This document shows positions 11,918 to 20,954 of a DNA stretch of 64,000 nt, in pieces. A program made the translations under genes and the position numbers. The notes under the pieces are model-generated. The model did not search any database and was not told the DNA's origin. It saw nothing but the letters and a program-made list of their open reading frames with translations. The stretch comes from Sipunculus nudus (Eukaryota > Annelida > Sipuncula > Golfingiida > Sipunculidae): contig CM049306.1 in the NCBI GenBank assembly GCA_026874595.1, positions 63,000,019 through 63,064,018 on the forward strand. The letters are read 5' to 3'. Numbering within the stretch: position 1 is the first letter of the stretch; every line of letters starts with the position of its first letter.

Positions 11918-12704
11918 TGTTACGGGTGCTCTTGTTATTGTGTGACACGGACGTAACTCGTGTTTTAGCGCCCTCGCCGGGCCGCATATAGCAGTCTTAG
12001 TTTAATCCGTACTGGTTGAACTCTCGTTGTCATGCTAGCTTGGGGCTTTCTCGCCTGGCCGAGCTCACGTGTGCACCCTGGTATGTAGAGACACAGCGAT
12101 GTTTTTTCTAGATGAATCCTGTAACGCCTATTTACTGTGTGTTGGATTCTTTAGACTGTTCGAGAAGTGGAAAATTCTCGGCTTGGGGTGAGAAGTTATG
12201 AATAGGGGTTGTGTTTAAACCAACAGAGAGGTTAAAGAATATTCCAGCGGACGCAGACGTGTGGGACCTGTCCGATTATCCAGTAATTTCAGGGATTCTA
12301 CTATTACTAACTCTATACAACTCAATGCTGCCTGCCTCAAATTTACTTTCTGGATTGTTACAAGAGCTTTACATTGGACTGTTATTCTCCGAGAGTATAC
12401 ATTTAAATAACTTGTCGCTGTGGCGGTGATGGTATCCGGGTACTTTGCACTTTGTTTATTAGGCTGCGTGATTATACTGATTTGATGTTATACTGTTCTT
12501 GTACTGTGTAATTGTATTGATTTAGTGTACTGAAATGTTGTTTTAAGAATAAATTATAGTTATTTGTTAACAAAAAACCACTGACTTTATTCATTCCCTT
12601 AGACATTTCACGCTGCCTTGTGTTAGAGAATCTGATTTTTTTTCTCCATTACAAACTTTGTATTCATCACGCATACGTGATCTGTTTATATTGATTCCGT
12701 AACA
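11918..12704 (+). repeat. 5' LTR of element 1
   Basis: This 787-bp LTR begins TGTTAC and ends GTAACA, the usual TG...CA inverted ends. The TATA position reads TATGAATA (12197-12204), while the 3' LTR keeps TATAAATA, so the 5' promoter is mutated. AATAAA at 12548-12553 is a plausible polyadenylation signal. The primer-binding site follows 6 bp after the end. Fragments of the same LTR occur at 17795-18313, 55110-55232 and 59107-59365. Confidence 0.9.
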
Positions 12705-12710
12705 TAAAAT

Positions 12711-12728
12711 TGTGGGCTCGTCTGGGAG
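12711..12728 (+). promoter_or_regulatory. Primer-binding site, proline-tRNA type
   Basis: TGTGGGCTCGTCTGGGAG lies 6 bp after the 5' LTR. It matches 15 of 18 positions of the proline-tRNA primer site known from murine leukaemia virus. The primer assignment is inferred from this match. Confidence 0.75.
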
Positions 12729-12875
12729 GCTTATTAGTTTTGAAAATGTATTAGGCCTTGACCTGGACACATTGTTTTATCATACATTGTTTATCATACA
12801 TTGTTTACAAGATTACATATTGTTTTTAGTACATTGTTTATAGGATTTTATGTTATTGTTTTAACATCTTAACAG

Positions 12876-13975
12876 GCAGATTTCAAACCTGAGACATTTG
12901 TTGAGAGATCCCAACCCTGATCAACTTGAACAGTTGAAAAAGAAACAGTTGTTGCGTTTGGGACAACAATTAGAGCTAAGTGTGAAAAAAGCTTTGAGAA
13001 AGCCAGATATCCTTGCTAAAATCATGCAAGATCTAGTTAACAAAGGTTTAATTGAAGAGAGTGAAGTTGAAACATAAAAATGACAGCCTTGCTATGCAAT
13101 TAGAATTAAAAAAGTTAGAAATGCTACATGAGCTAGCATTAAAACAGTTAGAGAGGGAAGTTGAGTTAAAACGACTGGAGTTAGAAAGACTTAAACTAGA
13201 ACATAGTCTAAGTGCTGCCCCAACTCACAGTTTTGATGTTACTAAACACATCAGACTTGTCCAACCTTTTCAAGAAAAAGAGGTTGATAAATATTTCTTA
13301 TAATTTGAGAAGGTAACTGAAACTTTAAAATGGCCTAAGGAAAATTGGACTTTGTTGTTACAAAGTGTATTGACTGGCAAGGCCAGAGAAATTTATACAG
13401 AGCTTTCAGTAGAAGCTGCTACTGACTATGACCTGGTAAAACGGTTAATCCTAAAATGTTATGAGTTAGTTCCCGAGGCTTACCGCCAGAAATTCAGAAA
13501 TTGGGAAAAGCACAAAGAACAGACGTACGTCTAATTTGCTAGAACAAAAGAGCAGTTATTTGATCGCTGGTGTAGTTCTAAAAATGTAATGAAAGATTAT
13601 AACCATTTGCGCCAGTTGATTTTGCTTGAAGAATTTAAGCGCTGAATTAACGCAGATGTTAAAACTTTCCTTGGTGAGAAAAGTCCTGAATCACTTGACA
13701 TTGCTGCTCAATTAGCTGATGATTATTCATTAACAAACAAAATGTCCTTTACTAGCAAATCAAACCAGTTATTCACAAACAAGAATGTTAATCAGTATGG
13801 TCAAAAGAAGTTTACAACCCAGTCACCCAGTACTAGTAGTCCTGATAGTTCAGCAAAGTCCATTGCTACATCTCAGTCCACGTCCACTGTGTCTAAGTCC
13901 AACCAAGGTCAGTCATTTACAAAGAAAATCTGTAATTACTGCAAGAAGGAAGGTCATCTAATATCTGACTGCTGA
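12876..13975 (+). pseudogene. gag: gag of element 1, SCAN-like capsid region and CCHC knuckle
   Basis: From 12876 a frame reads a short SAP-like helix region (QLKKKQLLRLGQQLEL), then a frameshift near 13065. A charged coiled-coil stretch (ELKKLEMLHELALKQLEREV) follows, then a helical capsid-like region from about 13255. The part from 13459 to 13735 (YRQKFRNWEKHKEQ..., then LLEEFKR and KSPESLDIAAQLADDY) has the layout of a SCAN domain. The C-terminal knuckle is CNYCKKEGHLISDC, a complete C-x2-C-x4-H-x4-C motif. In-frame stops at 13301, 13532, about 13643 and 13973 disable it; all lie in one frame with the downstream protease, so gag and pol were probably one reading frame. gag packages the RNA into particles. 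Confidence 0.8.
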
Positions 13976-14026
13976 AAACTTGCTAATAAACCAAATAGCA
14001 AACCTGCTGGTTTTGTTTCAAAATCT

Positions 14027-14840
14027 ATGCGTAGCATAGTACAAGAGCCAGACTTTTTTCATGTAAATAAGGGGTACAACTCCTTTATTGACTCTGGTAA
14101 AGAGTTTGATGCTACGGAGGCCCAATTGCCATCTGAATCCAAAGAAGAATCAGTAGCTTGCGGGGTAAAAACCTCAGTTGATTTCTGCGAGGAATTTAAA
14201 AAAGCTAGGTCCTTTCAAGACTACTGCGAGGAGTATCCCTTAAATAACGCTAAGTCCTTTTATGACTCTTGCGAGAGTATTTCATATGAGGCCAGGTCCT
14301 CTTATGACAAACAGAAGTTTGTTTCTGCTGAGGAAAGTTCCACTGTTGAATCCTATGAGGAGTTTGATGATAAAAAAGATGTAGATTCCTTAGATAACTC
14401 TGAAAAAGAGTTTATGACTAACACTGTCAATGTCAATTCTTTGTTTGATGAAGCTGAGGTAGTAGATTCCTCTCCTGACTCTGAAATGGAGTTATTTGAG
14501 CCATTCATACATGATGGTTTCGTATCACTTTCAAGTGATTTTTCAGATTCTACCCCTTTTAGAATTTTGAGGGACATTGGTTCAGGCCACACTCTCATGT
14601 TAGCAAACATGGTAGGTCTTTTACTGGTGCACATGCACTTGTTAATGGTGTGTTTTCAGACAAGCACACTTCAGTTCCGCTTCACAGTATACATTTAAAG
14701 TCAGATTTGATTTCTGAGAATATTACTGTGGGCATAAGAACTATTTTACCCTTTAAGGGAATTCAGTTGCTACTAGGCAATGATGTTGCAGGTGACAAAG
14801 TACAGCCTGTACCAATAGTGACAGAAAAACCGTCACTTAA
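14027..14840 (+). pseudogene. Acidic linker and aspartic protease of element 1
   Basis: After the knuckle comes a 170-codon acidic, serine-rich linker with repeated YDSCE-like and DSSPDSEMELF words. It leads to the protease active-site loop, which reads RDIGSG (Asp codon at 14573-14575) where D-T/S-G is expected. A frameshift follows near 14610. The C-terminal flap and helix region continues in another frame with GIQLLLGNDVAGDKV at about 14759-14803. The catalytic Asp remains but its neighbour is changed and the frame is broken. The protease would normally cut the polyprotein. Confidence 0.7.
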
Positions 14841-15129
14841 TCAGGACACTGATCCGGAAAGTCAGGAATTTCCTGGTTTGTATCCTTCATGTGTTGTAAC
14901 TAGATCTATGGCCAAGAAAAACACACATGAGGATAATGGTCCAGATAATAACACTCTGGGAGTCACTAGTGACTCGTTTAATGACTCGCCCGTACAGGAG
15001 GCAGTATTCCCAAGCCAGAACTTATCCCGGAACAGCATAAGGACCCTGATATTTCATGTTTGTTTCACAGGGCAGTTTCTAAAGATGAACTGTCACAGAA
15101 CCCAGTTTGTTTATATGTTAAAAATGGAG

Positions 15130-16160
15130 TGCTTATGCGTAAATGGTGACCAACCTGATGTATGCGCTGTTGATGAGTGGGCCATCAAACATCAAATAGT
15201 AATGCCCAAAAGCTTTCGCAATGAAACTCTAAGCATGGCACAAGAGGCCCCTTTGTCTGGTCATTTAGGTATAAATAAAACTTATCAGAAAGTTAGTACA
15301 CACTTCTATTGGCCTTACCTCAGGAAAGATGTTGTACAATATTGTAAATCAGATGGTAGGCAAGCCCAATCAGAATCCTCCTAAGGCCCCACTTAGGCCT
15401 ATTCCTGCTTTCGCGGAACCATTCAGTAGGATTATTGTTGACTGTGTTGGACCACTGCCCAAAACCAAATCTGGATATGAATACTTGCTGACAATTATGT
15501 GCGCATCTACCAGGTTCCCTGACACAATACCATTGCGCAAAATTAATGCCAAAAGTGTTGTCAAAGCTCTTACCAAGATTTTTACAACTTTTGGATTGCC
15601 AAAATCCGTCCAGTCTGACCAAGGGTCTAATTTTATGTCTGGCTTATTCCAGCAAGTTATACTTGAGCTAGGTATAAAACAGTACAGCTCTTCGCCATAC
15701 CATCCTGAAAGTCTGGGCACCTTCGGGTGTTTTCACCAGACATTAAAAAACATGATTAGGACCTATTGCTATGACACACAGAAAGACTGGGATGAAGGAA
15801 TCCACCTACTGCTGTTTGCTGTCAGAGAATCCTTTCAAGAGTCCTTGGGTTTCAGTCCCTTTGAACTAGTTTTCGGACATGGACCGCGAACTGAACTGAC
15901 CTTCGCACTAAACTACGCAATGCTTGTGAGATTGCAAAGTAAAATGAAAACAAAGTATGACAAGCACAGTGTAAGTAGGACGTTTGAGCCTGGTGAAAAG
16001 GTCCTTGTCTTACTTCCCATCCCTGACAGACCTCTGCAAGCTAGGTATTTTGGTCCTTACATTGTTGACAAGTCAGTGATTTAAATTACATACTGTTGAC
16101 ACCAGTTTGACGTAAGAAGAAACAGCTGTGCCATGTTAACAGGTTGAAACCATATTATGA
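15130..16160 (+). pseudogene. Integrase of element 1, placed upstream of reverse transcriptase
   Basis: The N-terminal zinc finger is visible as SGHLGINKTYQKVSTHFYWP (about 15257-15316). Its first His is replaced by Gln, and the Cys pair is lost in a small deletion and frameshift near 15350. In the 251-codon frame at 15329-16084 the catalytic core keeps D38 (RIIVDCVGPLP) and D97 (QSDQGSNF). The glutamate expected 36 residues later is G133 in TFGCFHQTLK, so the D,D-35-E triad is broken. The C-terminal part carries FEPGEKVLVLLP and ends, after a frameshift, with the GPY/F-type CHVNRLKPYYE at about 16128-16160. It would integrate the cDNA into the host genome. Confidence 0.85.
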
Positions 16161-16905
16161 GAGAAAAATCAGATGCTGTACATAATGTTACTGCTGTAAA
16201 TTGTGTATACACTGACCCTGACCCAGTTAAAGTAGATGCTGATTGTAAGTGTGATGTAGACATTCAGTGTGGTACAGTACCATTAAAAAACTCCGTGCTT
16301 AACAACCTGGATGCCAAACTGTCACACCTTACCGCACAACAACAACAAGACCTCGAGAACCTGCTGCGGAATTATGAACATTTGCTTAGTGACATTCCAA
16401 CGCGAACTAACATGTTGTGCCATGACGTCGATGTTGGCGAGGTGAGCGCAGTCAAGCAGCACCCATATAGACTGAATCCAGAAAATGATTTTTGAACTTT
16501 GAAAATGAACCTAGTAACAGTAACTGGAGTTCACCATGTATTGTTCTGCCAAAACCTGATGGAAGTTACCGTATGTGCACAGATTATCGAAAACTGAACT
16601 CTGTCATCAAGACTGACACGTTCCCGATTCCGAGGATCGATGATTGTATTGATAGAGTTGGTAGCTCCAGATATGTCTCCAAGTTTGACTTGCTAAAAGG
16701 ATTCTGGCAAGTTCCGCTGACAGAACGAGCGAAAGAAGTGTCCGCATTTGTGACGCTGCAAGAACTCTACCAGTATAAAGTTATGCTGTTTGGCATGAAG
16801 GACTGGCCATCCACGTTCCAGCGCCTCATCCATATGGTTGTCAAGGACATTCAGGGCTGTGACGCATATAATGATGACCTTACCGTGTACAGCGACACCT
16901 GTTGA
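16161..16905 (+). pseudogene. Reverse transcriptase of element 1, truncated
   Basis: The segment before the polymerase fingers (LSHLTAQQQQDLENLLRNYE, then AVKQHPYRLNPE) is typical for gypsy pol. A deletion of about 45 nt between NPE and NDF, judged against element 2, shifts the frame at 16492. The polymerase then shows PKPDGSYRMCTDYRKLNSV, D66 in SKFDLLKGFWQV, FGMKDWPSTFQRL and a YNDDL box with both aspartates (frame 16492-16905, residues 126-130). The thumb is missing: the frame runs straight into a 79-bp tandem duplication. The normal role is RNA-templated DNA synthesis. Confidence 0.88.
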
Positions 16906-17055
16906 TGCTAATATCTGAGTTTTGTCATGCACAAGTAACATTTTAGGGTCATGATGTAGGGCAGAATCAGGTAAAACCTGTTGATGCTAATATCTGAGTT
17001 TTGTCATGCACAAGTAACATTTTAGGGTCATGATGTAGGGCAGAATCAGGTAAAA
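16898..17055 (+). repeat. 79-bp tandem duplication at the reverse transcriptase/RNase H junction
   Basis: Two identical 79-bp copies (16898-16976 and 16977-17055) are followed by a 14-bp start of a third (CCTGTTGATGCTAA). Each copy holds the connection-domain coding segment (CHAQVTFLGHDVG). 79 is not a multiple of 3, so the frame is broken. The identity of the copies implies a recent event relative to the age of the element. Confidence 0.95.
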
Positions 17056-17061
17056 CCTGTT

Positions 17062-17667
17062 GATGCTAAGATAAGTGCATTTCCTAGACCAGAAAACAAA
17101 AAGCAAATAATGCATTTTCTTGGTATAGTTGCATACTACAGGAAGTTTTGTCCAATTTTTTCTGCTGTAGCGGAACCTTTGACTAATTTGTTAAAGAAGA
17201 AACAAAAGTCTATATTGAATGTTCAGTGTGAAAATGCATTTCAGAATTTGAAAGCAATTCTGCAAAGTTCACCAGTTTTAGCAGTTCCAGACTTTTCTGT
17301 ACCTTTTGTAGATGATAGTGATACTGCTGCTGGTGCTGTGTTGTTACAAGAAGGCAATGATGGCATAGATCCTCCAATTTGTTATTTCTCAAGAAAGTTT
17401 AATGCAAACCAGAAAAACTACTCCACTATTGAAAAAGAATGTTTGGCTTTGATTTTGGCCTTGCAACATTTTGAAGTTTATGTTACTTCATCAGTCAGGC
17501 CTATCATTGTCTTCAGTGATCACAATCCCTTCACGATCATGAACCAGTTGAAGTGTAGAAATCAAAGATTGTTGAGATGGAGTTTGTTACAAGATTACAA
17601 CCTTGAAATCAAACACATTAAAGGGAAAGACAATGTACTTGCTGATTGCTTATCGAGATGTTTGTGA
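17062..17667 (+). pseudogene. Connection domain and RNase H of element 1
   Basis: An open frame from 17110 to 17667 (185 codons) is uninterrupted. It contains FLGIVAYYRKFCP and then a complete gypsy-type RNase H: D68 in VDDSDTAAGAVL, the TIEKECLAL glutamate region near 108-110, D137 in FSDHNPF, and the final Asp at 179 in NVLADCLSR. It ends in a stop 127 bp before the 3' LTR. Nothing resembling integrase follows. RNase H would degrade the RNA of the RNA-DNA hybrid. It is the only element 1 domain whose reading frame and motifs all look intact. Confidence 0.9.
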
Positions 17668-17785
17668 AACGTTGTTAACAAGATATTTATGTAATGTTGT
17701 AAATAAGATGATTTTTTAGATGTTGTAAAAATTTAGTGATTGTGATCGCAAAAAAAAAATTTTCCGAGAAAACTTTTTTTTTTAC

Positions 17786-17794
17786 AGGAGGGGG
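17786..17794 (+). promoter_or_regulatory. Polypurine tract
   Basis: AGGAGGGGG directly abuts TGTTAC of the 3' LTR, as expected for the plus-strand primer. Confidence 0.85.
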
Positions 17795-18313
17795 TGTTAC
17801 AGGTGCACATGCTCTTGTTATTGTGTGACACGGGCGTAACTCGTGTTTTAGCGCCCTCGCCGGGCCGAGTATTGCATTCCTAGATTAATCCGTACTGGTT
17901 GAACTCTGGTTGTCATGCTAACTATGGGCCTTCTTGCCTGCCCGAGCTCACGTGTGGATCCTGGTATGTAGTGACACAGCGATGTTTTTCTAGATGATTC
18001 CTGTAACGCGTGTTTACTGTGTGTTGGATTCTTTAGACTGTTCGAGAAGTGGAAAATTCTAGGCTTGGGGCGAGAAGTTATAAATAGGGGACTGTGTTGT
18101 AAACCGACAGAGACGTTAAAGAATATTCCAGCGGACGCAGACGTGTGGGACCTGTCCGATTATCCAGTAATTTCAGGGATTCTACTATTACTAACTCTAT
18201 ACAATTTAATGCTGCCTGCCTGAAGTTTACTTTCTGGATTGTTACAAAAGCTTTACATTGGACTGTTATTCTCCTTGAGTATACATTTAAAGAACTTGTC
18301 GCTATGGCGGTGA
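17795..18313 (+). repeat. 3' LTR of element 1, 3'-truncated
   Basis: This LTR aligns with 11918 to about 12431 of the 5' LTR at roughly 90 percent by eye. It then stops at GGCGGTGA and passes directly into the C/T minisatellite. The polyadenylation signal and about 270 bp are missing. A TATA box TATAAATA is preserved at 18079-18086. Confidence 0.9.
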
Positions 18314-19320
18314 CACGCCTGTCTCTCCGTCTGTCTGTGTTTATATGTCCGTGCCTGCCCACCCCTCTGTCCGTGTTTATCTCTCTATATGCCCATGCCT
18401 CTCTCTCCCTCTGTCTGTTTTAATCTGTCCATGTCTGTCTCTACTTCTGTCCGTGTTTATCTATCTATCTGCCCATGCCTGTCTCTCCCCCTGTACGTGT
18501 TTATCTGTCCATGCCTGTCTCTCCCTCTGTCGTTATTATCTGTCCATGCCTGTCTCTCCCTCTGTCCGTGTTTATCTGTCTATCTGTCCACGCCTGTCTC
18601 TCCCTCTGTCCGTGTTTATCTGTCCATGACGGTCTCTCCCTCTGTCCGTGTTTTTCTCTCTATCTGTCCATGGCTGTCTCTCCTTCTGTCCGTGTTTATC
18701 TGTACATGCCTTTCTCTCCCTCTGCCCGTGATTATCTGTCAATGCCCGTCTCTCCCTCTGTCCGTGTTTATCTCTCTATAAATATATGTCGACCCCTGTC
18801 TCGCCTTCTGTCCATGTTTATCTGTCCATGCCTGTCTCTCCCTCTGTCTATGTTTATCTCTCTATTTGTCCATGCCTGTTTCTCTCCCATTATCCGTGAT
18901 TATCTGTCCACGCCTGTCTCTCCCTCTATCCATGATTATCTGTCCATGCCTGTCTCTCCCTCTGTCGTTGTTTATCTCTATATCTGTCCATGCCTGTCTC
19001 TCCCCCTGTCCGTTTTTTTCTCTCTGTCTGTGGCTGTCTCTCCCTTTGTCCGTGTTTATCTCTCTATCTGTCCATGGCTGGCTCTCCTTCTGTCCGTGTT
19101 TATCTCTCTATCTGCCAATGCCTGTCTCTCTCTGCGCGTGTCTGTCATTTGGCCTATCCGTGCTTATCTGTCTATCTGCTAGTGCTTTTAACTCTGTCTG
19201 TTCATCCGTCTCTCTGTCTGTCCATACCTTTCTCTCTGTCTTAGCCCTTCTCTTCCCAGTCTCTCTGTCTCTCTGTCTCTCTCTCTCTCTGTCTCTCTGT
19301 CTCTCTGGCTCTCTCTTTCT
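18314..19320. repeat. C/T-rich minisatellite, right part
   Basis: This is the same 36/44-bp unit family as at 11428-11917, about 1 kb long, decaying at the right end into simple CTCTGT repeats and a short CA-rich stretch. Open frames in three frames are by-products of the repeat. Confidence 0.9.
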
Positions 19321-20954
19321 CATGCACACATAGACACACATACTTTCTCACACACACAATAAATGTCCAGATCTCCGACATCTTCTGCTATACCAACTGA
19401 AAAGGTCAACCCAGATATAATCAGTGCCATACTAAATATTTTACGAACCAACGACAGACCTACGACACACACACAGTGATACACTATTCAGGGACCACTT
19501 GATTGCGTGACCTGACTGCTGGTCAGCTGTATCTGTCGCAACCCTGTAAAACATCTCGCAGCAATACTCGTCGAGGCCGTAATCGTCATATCTCACAACA
19601 TCTGCTGTCAAACAAGAATGAGCGAGATTTCGCGAAAATATTTAAAACTCGTGTCATGCTGTTTTCGGTAGTTTTTTAATCACCTGTCAGAACAATGTCC
19701 GTAAGTCTTAATAAAATGTGTTTTGCTTAAAACAAGAATACGCGGGAATTCGTTTTTATGCTAATAAATTAGTTATTTTATGCTATAAAAGGCCTGATTT
19801 CCTGATTTGTGTGGCATTTTAAAAGCCAATACCCAATTTAATATCGTTAAATCTCGCCCTGTTTTCCCAGGAAGGAGAATGTGGTATTATTTACAACTAT
19901 ATGCTGGACTGGCCGGGCTATCGACTCGTTTACGGTTACATCTTGTTTTATCTTTTTTTTTTGTTGGTTTTTATTGTTAGGCCCTTTGATTCTCCGTTTT
20001 AAATTGTAGCAAGTCTTGTTACGATGTAGACAGTGGGAGGGAATAGCTTCACCAGTAGTGTACAACTGATACGCAATATGTCTATGTGTAAGCAAGCAAA
20101 CACGCTATTTCTCTTTTAGCACAATAAAATTATTTATACTAACAACAAAAAACACTGGAGATTATGTGGTCAATTGTCAAATTGAAATTGTTCATGGTCG
20201 GAGGTCGTGGGTGGCACCGGGGGGGGGGGGGGGCTTAATGGGAATCATTTACAAACGAGTGCGCCTTTTGGGAGGGTGGTTGCTCGTATTTGATTTTACT
20301 CAACGATGGGGGTGATATTACACTAGCGCACCGCACCAAAATGTTACCCCGCAGTCTTCCATACAATCAATCAATCAGTGGTCGGTGTTTTCTCCGGCGT
20401 TTCCTCCGCCTCTAAAGACCACTGAACGCCAATGTTAGTACAAGGATAGTGCCTAGTATTAGTTTATAAATATTTCTAGAAATCTAATGCTTTGATTCGG
20501 ACCTCCCTGCCCTGAACCTGATTATCTAGTCGCGCTCCCTGCAGGATAATGAGCGCGCACCCCCCCCCCCCCCCCCAATAATAAATTCCGGACTGCAAAT
20601 AAGAGAAAGTATATCCTACCCTGTCAAGTTGTCCAAAGCCGGAATGATGTTCTGAAAATTTACATACACAGATTGGTTCAATCAGCATTAAGTACGCAGG
20701 CGATTATCTCAAATAAAATATATATTTTTCTAAATATAAGCAAGAAAGAACATGATAAGAAATATAATGTAGATAATTACAATGAGATAAAAGAAACTAA
20801 CGTAATTTATTGTCCAACAAAAATACAATCTTAATCATGCAGACAGTGTAAATCATTAACATACATAGGGGACCTTTATACACTTGCATATTTTGTAATC
20901 AAATTACGATAATCGCAGTAGCAGTTTGAAGTTTAAAATCATGATATTATGAAT
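19321..20954. other. Non-coding spacer with G and C homopolymers
   Basis: No gene is recognised. A run of about 15 G lies at 20219-20233 and of about 17 C at 20560-20576. The rest is AT-rich and without visible structure. Confidence 0.55.

Larger units (their letters stand above)
11918..18313 (+). mobile_element. Gmr1-like Ty3/gypsy LTR retrotransposon, defective (element 1)
   Basis: Order on the plus strand: 5' LTR, proline-type primer-binding site, gag with CCHC knuckle, protease, integrase, reverse transcriptase, RNase H, polypurine tract, truncated 3' LTR. The integrase C-terminal module (VNRLKPYYE, about 16140) directly precedes the reverse-transcriptase region, and no integrase follows RNase H. 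This gypsy reverse transcriptase with copia-like domain order is the signature of the Gmr1-like group, first described from fish. LTRs differ at roughly one base in ten by eye, so the insertion is old. Stops, frameshifts, deletions and a lost integrase glutamate make it non-functional. It sits inside the C/T minisatellite and has lost the last ~270 bp of its 3' LTR. Confidence 0.88.

Noticed and set aside
11281-11991. Open frames on both strands over the C/T minisatellite
   Set aside because: Repeat translations without any non-repetitive domain; the same applies to 18145-19341.
13973-13975. TGA after the gag knuckle as a programmed read-through signal
   Set aside because: Element 2 has a Leu codon at the same place, and element 1 has several other random stops.
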